5,110 nt of DNA, taken from positions 1 through 5,110 of the forward strand of contig JAGWLJ010000129.1 in the NCBI GenBank assembly GCA_028873275.1, in the 5' to 3' direction. Below, piece after piece: positions 1-5,077 of the stretch. The translations under genes and the position numbers were made by a program. The notes under the pieces were generated by a model that worked only from the letters and a program-made list of their open reading frames with translations, searched no databases and was not told where the DNA came from. Within the stretch, counting starts at the first letter, position 1; each line of letters starts with the position of its first letter. The stretch is from Pseudomonadota bacterium. Lineage in GTDB: Bacteria > Pseudomonadota > Alphaproteobacteria > Rickettsiales > SXRF01.

Positions 1-1
1 T

Positions 2-175
2 GCCGTGTTTCAATCTTTCGGTATCGATATCGACAAGAAAAATGCGATTGAGAGCGCCGCGCCGGAGAAAAATTTCGCTGGAAAAATCGACCCGGCCCGG
101 GATAAACTGCCGCAGGCGGCGCGGTTGCCTCAGGATTTCGCGGCGCAAACCGCTGATCGCTCTCTCAGCCACTAG
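2..175 (+). CDS. C-terminal end of an unidentified protein (5' truncated by window edge)
   Basis: An open frame runs from the left edge to a TAG at 173-175 and gives 57 residues, beginning AVFQSFGIDIDKKNAIES and ending DRSLSH. No start lies inside the window, so this is the tail of a longer gene. The tail is hydrophilic, rich in Ala, Asp, Lys and Gln, and has no membrane segment or recognisable motif, so it may be a flexible C terminus. Its stop overlaps the AGGA (174-177) that serves as the ribosome-binding site of the next gene, only 6 bases downstream. That arrangement suggests the two genes share an operon and are translationally coupled. The function is not recognised. The other two plus-strand frames are a poorer fit: frame 1, for example, meets a stop near position 49. 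Confidence 0.6.
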   Translation, partial: AVFQSFGIDIDKKNAIESAAPEKNFAGKIDPARDKLPQAARLPQDFAAQTADRSLSH

Positions 176-181
176 GATATT

Positions 182-601
182 ATGAAAGTCTTCGCTTACG
201 GCACTCTCAAAAAAGGCGGCATCCTGCACAAACACATGGGGGAGGCCAAATTCCTGCGCAAGAAAAAAATCCGCGGCTATGTGCTGTACCTGGCGCCCGA
301 CGAAACCTATCCGCTGCTGTATTATACCGGTGAAGAGAAAGACGTAGTGGTGGGCGAGCTGTGGAAGATCAGCAAGAAGGTCAAGCGCAAGCTCGACCAG
401 CACGAAGAAGGCTACGTACTCAAAAAGCTGCTGAAATCGCCGATTATGACGTATTATCCCAATTTCGACATTACGCATCTGTGCCGCACCATCCCCAAAA
501 ACAAGCGTGGCAAATACGAGTTCAATGTAACCCCTGGGTTCTACAAGGGGTTCTATGAAGAAAAACCCGGCCGCTCCAAGGTGGTCGATCTCGCCTCCTG
601 A
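182..601 (+). CDS. gamma-glutamylcyclotransferase / AIG2-like family protein
   Basis: This 139-residue protein starts MKVFAYGTLKKGG, the signature of the GGCT/AIG2-like fold, whose YGTL loop binds the gamma-glutamyl group. A TYP segment (residues 42-44) and a G-E-L-W strand (58-61) follow. LDQHE at 71-75 matches the family's L-D-x-x-E motif, so Glu75 is the expected general acid/base. Known members cyclise gamma-glutamyl amines or peptides to 5-oxoproline, but many bacterial members have no proven substrate, so the reaction is inferred. The length is normal for the family. The protein is probably cytosolic, with no signal peptide or membrane segment. It is very lysine-rich (23 Lys of 139), and residues 80-139 after the catalytic region match no motif I recognise. 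The start is supported by AGGA at 174-177, 4 bases upstream and overlapping the preceding stop. The family call is firm; the substrate is not. Confidence 0.85.
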   Translation: MKVFAYGTLKKGGILHKHMGEAKFLRKKKIRGYVLYLAPDETYPLLYYTGEEKDVVVGELWKISKKVKRKLDQHEEGYVLKKLLKSPIMTYYPNFDITHLCRTIPKNKRGKYEFNVTPGFYKGFYEEKPGRSKVVDLAS

Positions 602-609
602 CGCCGCGG

Positions 610-630
610 CGGCCTTGAACAAAAAGGCCG
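610..630 (+). terminator. weak terminator-like hairpin after the AIG2-like gene
   Basis: CGGCCTT (610-616) pairs perfectly with AAGGCCG (624-630) around a 7-base loop, 9 bases after the stop codon. No run of T follows (GATACGGTATCATAAT), so it is not a convincing intrinsic terminator. It may still slow polymerase or protect the 3' end. The likely -35 box of the next gene overlaps the left arm and loop. Confidence 0.35.
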
Positions 631-643
631 GATACGGTATCAT
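615..643 (+). promoter_or_regulatory. candidate sigma70-type promoter of the patatin-like gene
   Basis: TTGAAC (615-620) and TATCAT (638-643) are separated by 17 bases and match the -35/-10 consensus at 4 and 5 of 6 positions. A transcript would start near 650, giving a leader of about 25 bases before the ATG at 676. The -35 box sits in the hairpin that follows the upstream gene. Call based on sequence match only. Confidence 0.4.
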
Positions 644-675
644 AATATTTCTGTCATTCCCGCTGGAGGCCAGCC

Positions 676-1665
676 ATGGGAAACGCTTCCAAACCTATTG
701 CTCTTGCCCTGCAGGGCGGCGGCTCGCATAGCGCCTTCGCCTGGGGCGCCGTCGATCGTTTGCTTACTGAAGAGGCGGTGCATATCGAAGCCATCAGCGC
801 CGTCAGCGGCGGCGCCATGATGGCAGCCGTGCTGGCGCAGGGCATGATGGAAGGCGGGCGGGAGACGGCGCGCAAACAGCTCGAAACCTTCTGGCGCAAG
901 GTGAGCCTGGCCATGAGCCTGTTCCCGCTGCGCATGAACCTCGCCGACAAATTCCTCGGTCATGCCGGCATCGATTTATCGCCCTCGTCGATGGCGCTCG
1001 ATTATATCACGCGCATCTTTTCTCCCTATCAGTTCAACCTGTTCGACATCAATCCGCTGCGCGGCATCGTCGAGGAGATGGTCGATTTCGAGGCCTTGCA
1101 GAAAAGCCCGGTCGCGCTCTATATCGGCGCCACCCACGCCCGCACCGGCAAGGCGGAAATCTTCAGCCGCGAACAGCTTTCGCTCGATGCTGTCATGGCC
1201 TCAAGCTGCCTGCCCTTCGTGTTCAAGACCGTCGAGATCGACGGCGAGCCGTATTGGGACGGCAGCTTCTCCGGCTGCCCGCCGCTTTTCCCGCTGGCCG
1301 AAAGCAAAGGCACTCCCGATATCGTGCTGGTGCAGGTCAACTCTGCCTATGTCGAGGAGGTGCCGACCTCCGCCGCCGACATCCTCGACCGCGCCAACGA
1401 GATCAGCTTCCATTCGGTGCTGCTGCATGAGCTGAAAACCATCGCCCTTCAGAACAAAACCGCCGCCCGCCCGGTGCATGTCCACCGCATCGAGGCACAG
1501 GACATGCTGGCCAGCCTCGGCCGCGCCAGCAAGCTCAACGCCGATTGGAATTTCCTGACCTATTTGCGTGATTTAGGGGCCCAGGCGGCGGAGGACTGGC
1601 TCAAGGCCAGCCGCGACAAGCTGGGCCGCGAATCCTCGCTCGACATCAGCGCGCTTGCCGCCTAA
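676..1665 (+). CDS. patatin-like phospholipase (lipid acyl hydrolase)
   Basis: This 329-residue protein belongs to the patatin family, which cleaves acyl esters of phospholipids or other lipids with a Ser-Asp dyad. The oxyanion-hole loop is LQGGGSHSAF (residues 12-21). The nucleophile elbow is AVSGG (42-46), with Ser44 as nucleophile. The catalytic Asp195 lies in YWDGSFSG (193-200), the D-G-x motif. Two family positions deviate: Ser19 stands where Gly is usual in GGGxxG, and Ala42 replaces the first Gly of GxSxG. The dyad itself is intact, so activity is plausible. Length and order of motifs fit the roughly 330-residue single-domain proteobacterial patatins. No signal peptide is seen, so it is probably cytosolic or loosely membrane-associated. 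The start has a strong GGAGG at 665-669, 6 bases from the ATG. No partner gene in the window points to its substrate. Confidence 0.92.
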   Translation: MGNASKPIALALQGGGSHSAFAWGAVDRLLTEEAVHIEAISAVSGGAMMAAVLAQGMMEGGRETARKQLETFWRKVSLAMSLFPLRMNLADKFLGHAGIDLSPSSMALDYITRIFSPYQFNLFDINPLRGIVEEMVDFEALQKSPVALYIGATHARTGKAEIFSREQLSLDAVMASSCLPFVFKTVEIDGEPYWDGSFSGCPPLFPLAESKGTPDIVLVQVNSAYVEEVPTSAADILDRANEISFHSVLLHELKTIALQNKTAARPVHVHRIEAQDMLASLGRASKLNADWNFLTYLRDLGAQAAEDWLKASRDKLGRESSLDISALAA

Positions 1666-1790
1666 CCAGCTGAATTCTATAATTCTTATCTTCTCTTCCA
1701 CTTTTTGTCATATCCAATTTCATGGAACTGTCACACCGACAGAGGCGGTTTTATGGCATAATAAATATAGATTAATCCAGGGAGAAGCCG
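1666..1790 (+). promoter_or_regulatory. AT-richer intergenic region with extended -10 promoter and ribosome-binding site
   Basis: This gap separates the patatin gene from the 360-residue gene and is clearly more AT-rich than either flank. TGGCATAAT at 1754-1762 fits an extended -10 element (TG, one base, then CATAAT, 5 of 6 matches). No good -35 lies at the right distance, which is usual for that promoter type. AGGGAG (1779-1784) is a strong ribosome-binding site 6 bases before the ATG at 1791. Two small inverted repeats occur: GAATT/AATTC (1672-1685) and CTGTC/GACAG with a 5-base loop (1728-1742). The latter lies where a -35 box or regulator would bind. Neither has the T-run of an intrinsic terminator, so how the patatin transcript ends is unclear. 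Confidence 0.4.
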
Positions 1791-2873
1791 ATGACTGAGC
1801 AGGGCCAAAATGGACAAAATCCACAATTACGGAACCAGGATCCGAATAACCGACCCCTGACGCCTGAAGAATTTCGAGCAGCCCTCAATTCACATTCACA
1901 AAACAATGCTCCTCAAATAACGAATGAAGCGGCGCGACAGGCATTCACTAATCTCGTGGAAAATCACTTCAATGAAAACACCAGACAGGAATTACGCACT
2001 GCATTAAGCGGCATGTCCGCTCCTGTAGCAGAGCGCTTCCGCATCACCGTTGGGCGCCGCGCCGCTACTCCTCTGCAAAGACTGACCGATCTGGGCGAAG
2101 TGGAACGAAATACCACCAACCCTTCCTCTAAAGACCGCCAGAATTTTGATCGCACACGACAGTCTATTAGCAGAGAGCTGGATACCCTTGCCCAGGAAAC
2201 TTATGATCTTGGCAGAAGCATGCGGCGTATCGGCAATATTGAAGGAATGGACGGCCTGATATCCGCCCAAACGCCGGAGGAACAACGCGCCGCATCAGGA
2301 ACGCTCGCTACTGCCCTGTCCAACAGAAATCAGGTCAGTGACGCTCAGCTTATGGAGCTGCGCGCCCTCGCCAACGGCACCTCTGCCTCCGCTATTGCCA
2401 TGGTTCACAGGCGCGTGCAATGGGCGGCCGACCCCGCCAATGCCAGAACGGAGATCAGCAATATTACCCATCCTGCCCAGCGCCAGTTGCTATTGACGCA
2501 GCTGAACATGGATAGCCAGCGGCTGCAGATTCTAATGCAACAACCGGCACCCCAAATGCCTCTCGCCGCTCCCGGGCAGCGCCGCGAGCCAAGCCCCCAG
2601 GCACGGGAGAGATTGACTTCCGATATACTGTACCAGCTGGGAACCATAAATGCTCCTGGTAACACGCTGTTCAGGCAGATGTTTAGAAGCAATCTTCCGG
2701 CGCTTACCGCCCCCATTCGCCTGGAAAGAGAACGACGCAGCCGGCCCAATCCCAGAACGGGGATGCTGGATGCGTCCGATTCACCCATGATCGCCAGCGC
2801 TGATCATAACAGTATCGAACCGCCGGAATTGCCGCGCTCGCCGGGATCTGGCGTTGGGTCGCGCAGCTTGTAA
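1791..2873 (+). CDS. hypothetical protein, lysine-depleted and Asn/Gln-rich
   Basis: I do not recognise this 360-residue protein. It has no signal peptide, membrane segment or catalytic motif that I can see. The first 50 residues contain 9 Asn and 8 Gln and look disordered. Residues about 50-245 are likely mostly helical, with charged amphipathic stretches around 110-145. A Pro/Gln linker follows at about 250-270 (QQPAPQMP), then a shorter helical part and a Ser/Pro/Arg-rich tail from about 313 to the end. It has no cysteine and a single lysine (SSKDR), against about 41 arginines, although neighbouring genes use lysine freely. Codon use is also less GC-biased than in the flanking genes, which could mean a transferred or fast-evolving gene. 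The start is supported by AGGGAG 6 bases upstream. It has its own promoter region and converges on gcdH, so it is probably transcribed alone. A secreted or structural role is possible but unproven. Confidence 0.8.
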   Translation: MTEQGQNGQNPQLRNQDPNNRPLTPEEFRAALNSHSQNNAPQITNEAARQAFTNLVENHFNENTRQELRTALSGMSAPVAERFRITVGRRAATPLQRLTDLGEVERNTTNPSSKDRQNFDRTRQSISRELDTLAQETYDLGRSMRRIGNIEGMDGLISAQTPEEQRAASGTLATALSNRNQVSDAQLMELRALANGTSASAIAMVHRRVQWAADPANARTEISNITHPAQRQLLLTQLNMDSQRLQILMQQPAPQMPLAAPGQRREPSPQARERLTSDILYQLGTINAPGNTLFRQMFRSNLPALTAPIRLERERRSRPNPRTGMLDASDSPMIASADHNSIEPPELPRSPGSGVGSRSL

Positions 2874-2897
2874 CGCGTCAGCGCTTACCGGAAAAAT

Positions 2898-4067
2898 CTA
2901 TTCGCTTTTAAATGCCTGGATGCCGGTAATGCCGCGGCCGAGGATCAGCGCGTGGATGTCGTGCGTGCCCTCATAGGTGTTGACGCTCTCAAGATTCATC
3001 ACATGGCGGATAACGTGGTATTCGTCGGAAATGCCGTTGCCGCCATGCATGTCGCGGGCGGCGCGCGCGATGTCGAGCGCCTTGCCGGCCGAGTTGCGCT
3101 TGATGACCGAGATCATCTCATGCGCCACCTTGCCCTCGTCCATCAGCCGGCCGACGCGCAGGCAGCCCTCAAGCCCCAGTGCGATCTCCACCAGCATGTC
3201 GGCCAGCTTCTTCTGGATCAGCTGGTTGGCGGCCAGAGGCCTGCCGAACTGCTTGCGCTCAAGTGTGTAATTGCGCGCCGCCTGATAACAGAACTCGGCT
3301 GCGCCCAGCGCGCCCCAGCCGATACCGTAACGCGCCTTGCCCAGGCAGGAGAAGGGGCCTTTGAGGCCTTTGACCTCGGGGAAGATATTCTCTTCCGGCA
3401 CATGCACGTCCTGCATCGAGATCATGCCGGTGGAGGAGGCGCGCAGCGACATTTTTCCTTCGATCTTAGGCGCGCTTAGTCCCTTCATGCCTTTTTCCAG
3501 AATGAAGCCGCGGATTTCGCCGTCCAGCTTGGCCCAGACAATGAAGACATCGGCGATCGGCGAGTTGGTGATCCAGTTCTTGGCGCCGTTCAGCACGAAA
3601 CCGCCTTTCACTTTGGTCGCATGCGTGATCATGCTGCCGGGATCGGAGCCGTGGTCGGGCTCGGTGAGGCCGAAGCAGCCGATCAGCTCGCCTTTGGCCA
3701 GTTTCGGCAGGTATTTCTGCTTCTGCGCCTCGGAGCCGAAGGCATGGATGGGATGCATGACCAGCGACGATTGCACGGAAAGCGCCGAGCGGTAGCCGCT
3801 GTCCACCCATTCCACCTCGCGGCAGATCAAACCGCCGGCGACGCTGCTCACCCCGGCGCAGCCATAGCCTTTGATGGTGGCGCCAAGCAGGCCCAGCTCC
3901 CCCATCTCGCGCATAATAGCCGGGTCGAAGCACTCATGGCGGTTAGCCTCCAGGATGCGCGGGAAGAGCTGCTCGCGGGCATAGCTGCGCGCCGTGGCCT
4001 GCACCATGCGCTCTTCGTCGGTGAGCTGCTCATCGAGAAGGAGAGGATCGTCCCAGCGGAAAGTCAT
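2898..4067 (-). CDS. gcdH: glutaryl-CoA dehydrogenase
   Basis: This 389-residue FAD flavoenzyme of the acyl-CoA dehydrogenase superfamily oxidises and decarboxylates glutaryl-CoA to crotonyl-CoA and CO2 and passes electrons to ETF. It acts late in lysine, hydroxylysine and tryptophan breakdown. The N-terminal helical domain is followed by GYRSALSVQSS (91-101), which holds the Arg93/Ser94 pair typical of glutaryl-CoA-specific enzymes. Next come FGLTEPDHGSDPGSM (132-146), the FAD/substrate signature, and the beta-domain segment with STGMISMQDVHVPEEN. The C-terminal domain ends with NTYEGTHDIHALILGR, where Glu366 is the catalytic base, equivalent to Glu370 of the human enzyme. Length is full and no key residue is missing. 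The ATG at 4067 has AGGA (plus-strand 4077-4080) 9 bases upstream, inside a predicted hairpin. No CoA-transferase or ETF gene lies beside it. The protein should be cytosolic and tetrameric, as in the family. Confidence 0.96.
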   Translation of the reverse strand: MTFRWDDPLLLDEQLTDEERMVQATARSYAREQLFPRILEANRHECFDPAIMREMGELGLLGATIKGYGCAGVSSVAGGLICREVEWVDSGYRSALSVQSSLVMHPIHAFGSEAQKQKYLPKLAKGELIGCFGLTEPDHGSDPGSMITHATKVKGGFVLNGAKNWITNSPIADVFIVWAKLDGEIRGFILEKGMKGLSAPKIEGKMSLRASSTGMISMQDVHVPEENIFPEVKGLKGPFSCLGKARYGIGWGALGAAEFCYQAARNYTLERKQFGRPLAANQLIQKKLADMLVEIALGLEGCLRVGRLMDEGKVAHEMISVIKRNSAGKALDIARAARDMHGGNGISDEYHVIRHVMNLESVNTYEGTHDIHALILGRGITGIQAFKSE

Positions 4068-4076
4068 AATTGGTTA

Positions 4077-4080
4077 TCCT
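4077..4080 (-). promoter_or_regulatory. gcdH ribosome-binding site inside a hairpin arm
   Basis: On the minus strand the sequence is AGGA, 9 bases before the gcdH ATG. It is part of GCAGGAT, the 3' arm of the inverted repeat at 4076-4107, so in the folded mRNA it would be base-paired. No other Shine-Dalgarno-like sequence lies nearer the start. Confidence 0.5.
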
Positions 4081-4126
4081 GCGGCCTGCGAAGCAGGAGT
4101 GCAGGATCTCATGCCCCTTGCTCGAG

Positions 4127-4173
4127 ATCCCGTGCTCATGCTTTTTACGTAGCAAAAAGACATGCCACGGGAT
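4127..4173 (-). terminator. long imperfect hairpin between the 77-codon gene and gcdH
   Basis: The 18-pair stem described as arm C lies 10 bases past the stop of the 77-codon gene in its transcription direction. It contains T5 in one strand and A5 in the other near the loop rather than after the stem, so it is not a standard intrinsic terminator. It could reduce read-through into gcdH or stabilise the upstream transcript. Confidence 0.3.
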
Positions 4174-4183
4174 GACAACAGAG

Positions 4184-4417
4184 TCAAACCAGCAGATTCA
4201 ATATCGTCCCGCGATCCCAGTACACGCCCTTGCGCAGGGCCTCGACGGCGCTGCGGATCATGGTCGAGAGCGTTTCCGCCGCCGGGATGTGGCCTTCCTC
4301 CGCGCGGCTGGGGACGACGTAATCGCCGGAGGTCGCCTGCTGCGAACGGCGGCGATCCGCTTTGCCGGAAGCGCCGGGAGAGACATTGATGCGGTTGGGA
4401 TTGATATGGATGACCAT
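4184..4417 (-). CDS. small hypothetical protein (77 residues)
   Basis: I do not recognise this protein. It begins MVIHINPNRINVSPG, has a polar and probably disordered middle (residues 16-45, with RRRSQQ), and ends in an apparently ordered segment, IPAAETLSTMIRSAVEALRK followed by GVYWDRGTILNLLV. That end predicts an amphipathic helix followed by a short strand, and it looks like the conserved part. Third codon positions are strongly G/C, which argues for real coding on this strand rather than for the overlapping plus-strand frames. The ATG at 4417 is the first start after an in-frame TAA, but no clear Shine-Dalgarno precedes it (AAAAGCAATCC). An AT-rich TTATAAAA just upstream could be a -10 box with a very short leader. 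It points the same way as gcdH, 116 bases away, with the palindromic element between them. No signal peptide, cysteine or membrane segment is present. Confidence 0.7.
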   Translation of the reverse strand: MVIHINPNRINVSPGASGKADRRRSQQATSGDYVVPSRAEEGHIPAAETLSTMIRSAVEALRKGVYWDRGTILNLLV

Positions 4418-4640
4418 GGATTGCTTTTATAACATAATGGCATAAGGAGCAATGAGGAAAAGCCGGAGCCCTTAATAACGCTTGCCATTAAGTATTATTA
4501 ATATATGCTCCGCCTGATTTTATACTCTTGTACGCATGGATGCGGCTGGAATCTTGGTTTCAGCGCGTTGCTGACAGGAGTACAGACTCAAAGGCAGAAG
4601 GCCGATGAGTGCAGGGGTGGCCCTCTTTCAGGAGAGCGGT
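4418..4640. promoter_or_regulatory. divergent intergenic region between two small genes
   Basis: These 223 bases separate the minus-strand 77-codon gene from the plus-strand 91-codon gene. The centre (4470-4505) is AT-rich and has CTTAAT (4471-4476) paired with ATTAAG (4487-4492), inside outer GGAGC (4465-4469)/GCTCC (4507-4511) arms. Toward the plus-strand gene TATACT (4521-4526) matches a -10 box at 5 of 6 positions but lacks a good -35. Toward the minus-strand gene the TTATAAAA stretch (4424-4431) could be a -10. A 12-codon frame (4536-4574) with no ribosome-binding site is probably chance. No gene is supported here. Confidence 0.4.
4630..4636 (+). promoter_or_regulatory. ribosome-binding site that decides the start of the 91-codon gene
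   Basis: AGGAGAG lies 6 bases (counted from AGGAG) before the ATG at 4641 and is a near-perfect Shine-Dalgarno. The alternative in-frame ATG at 4605 has only GAAGG at a short 3-base distance, so 4641 is preferred. Using 4605 would add 12 residues. Confidence 0.6.
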
Positions 4641-4916
4641 ATGAAAATCCAGACGCAGGCCTACCTGCTGGAGAACGGCTTTTTGAAGCCCCAAGTCAAT
4701 TTGGTTCTGCAGTACCGGCATCCCCAGAAACGGTGGGAACATCGGCGGGCGGTGGCAAAAGAGGTTGTCAGCCTGCCAGAGGGGGTTGAATGCGCATTCT
4801 ACAGCGATGAATTCCCCATCGATGTGGCGGAGAGGATCATGAGGGAGAATTTTGAGGATTTCAAAATTCTCACCAACACAATACTTCCCCTCCCACTGGT
4901 GGTGGTTACCGTCTAG
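4641..4916 (+). CDS. small hypothetical protein (91 residues)
   Basis: I do not recognise this protein. From the ATG at 4641 it begins MKIQTQAYLLENGFLKPQ, continues with a basic stretch (HPQKRWEHRRAVAKEVV, residues 27-43) and an acidic helical part (DEFPIDVAERIMRENFEDF), and ends in a hydrophobic strand-like tail (ILPLPLVVVTV). It has one cysteine and no signal peptide or full membrane helix; the hydrophobic end is too short to span a bilayer. The alternating short strands and one helix suggest a small compact alpha/beta domain. Evidence for a real gene is the strong AGGAGAG upstream and the intrinsic terminator 25 bases after the stop, read in the same direction. An in-frame ATG at 4605 would give 103 residues. 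Overlapping frames at 4505-4789 (plus) and 4560-4931 (minus) lack such signals. It appears to be a single-gene transcription unit. Confidence 0.65.
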   Translation: MKIQTQAYLLENGFLKPQVNLVLQYRHPQKRWEHRRAVAKEVVSLPEGVECAFYSDEFPIDVAERIMRENFEDFKILTNTILPLPLVVVTV

Positions 4917-4940
4917 GAACCATCCGCACAACTGAGATCA

Positions 4941-4975
4941 GGCCATCGGTCGCAAAACCGGTGGCCTTTTCTTTT
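4941..4975 (+). terminator. intrinsic (Rho-independent) terminator of the 91-codon gene
   Basis: GGCCATCGGT (4941-4950) pairs with ACCGGTGGCC (4957-4966) over 10 positions, including one T-G wobble, around a 6-base loop CGCAAA. TTTTCTTTT follows directly at 4967-4975. Stem, loop and T-run all fit the standard intrinsic terminator reading on the plus strand. The minus-strand reading has no T-run after the stem, so it works in one direction. Confidence 0.9.
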
Positions 4976-4981
4976 GCCTAT

Positions 4982-5077
4982 TTATCCCCACCCCCTATCC
5001 CCCGCATCGTACACATTCCTCCTGCTTCTGCTCACTTATCCCCGGCTTTCACACCCCAACCTTTTCACCTATCCACA
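4982..5077 (+). promoter_or_regulatory. cluster of DnaA-box-like nonamers (possible origin edge or DnaA-controlled region)
   Basis: Four nonamers near the DnaA-box consensus TTATCCACA lie in the same orientation: TTATCCCCA (4982-4990), CTATCCCCC (4995-5003), TTATCCCCG (5036-5044) and CTATCCACA (5069-5077). The first and last differ from consensus at one position, the others at two or three. The stretch has very few G on the plus strand (about 6 in 98) and no supported gene. Such clusters mark chromosome or plasmid origins and some DnaA-regulated promoters. No dnaA, hemE, dnaN or parAB gene is in the window to support an origin, and the region is cut by the window edge. Confidence 0.4.

Larger units (their letters stand above)
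4076..4173. repeat. chain of three overlapping inverted repeats (likely palindromic dispersed element)
   Basis: Almost all the space between gcdH and the next gene is palindromic. Repeat A pairs ATCCTGC (4076-4082) with GCAGGAT (4101-4107) and has an inner CCTGC/GCAGG stem (4085-4089 with 4093-4097) closed by GAA. Repeat B pairs GGATCTC (4104-4110) with GAGATCC (4124-4130). Repeat C pairs ATCCCGTG (4127-4134) with CACGGGAT (4166-4173), then CATG with CATG (4137-4140/4161-4164), then CTTTTT with AAAAAG (4141-4146/4154-4159), about 18 pairs in all. B shares bases with A and with C, so A plus C and B exclude each other. The two ends resemble each other in inverted orientation (GGTTATCCTG and TTGTCATCCCG), as expected of a small mobile repeat unit. 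Whether it is repeated elsewhere cannot be seen here. Confidence 0.6.

Noticed and set aside
640..963. Minus-strand open frames opposite the 5' half of the patatin gene
   Set aside because: They lie fully opposite a well-supported patatin with catalytic motifs, their products are low-complexity His/Ala/Gln-rich, and such frames are common opposite GC-rich genes.
2952..4175. Several plus-strand open frames opposite gcdH, up to 184 residues
   Set aside because: gcdH has all family motifs and full length on the minus strand; the opposite frames show no recognisable protein and arise from GC-rich codon bias.
4181..4199. Two GANTC sites (GAGTC, GATTC) 9 bases apart, as for CcrM methylation
   Set aside because: Two short sites can occur by chance, and they lie at the end of a gene rather than in a promoter.
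4472..4501. CtrA-like TTAA pairs in the divergent region
   Set aside because: The TTAA spacings are 12 and 6 bases, not the 7 of the CtrA consensus, and AT-rich sequence makes TTAA frequent by chance.
4605..4640. Upstream ATG giving a 103-residue version of the 91-codon protein
   Set aside because: Its ribosome-binding site is weak and too close, while AGGAGAG sits at ideal distance from the ATG at 4641. It is not excluded.
4505..4789. Plus-strand frame of 94 residues overlapping the start of the 91-codon gene
   Set aside because: It has no ribosome-binding site and a low-complexity Gly/Arg-rich product, and it conflicts with the better supported frame starting at 4641.
4560..4931. Minus-strand frame of 123 residues opposite the 91-codon gene
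   Set aside because: It begins with a TTG, and the intrinsic terminator and strong Shine-Dalgarno both support the plus strand instead.
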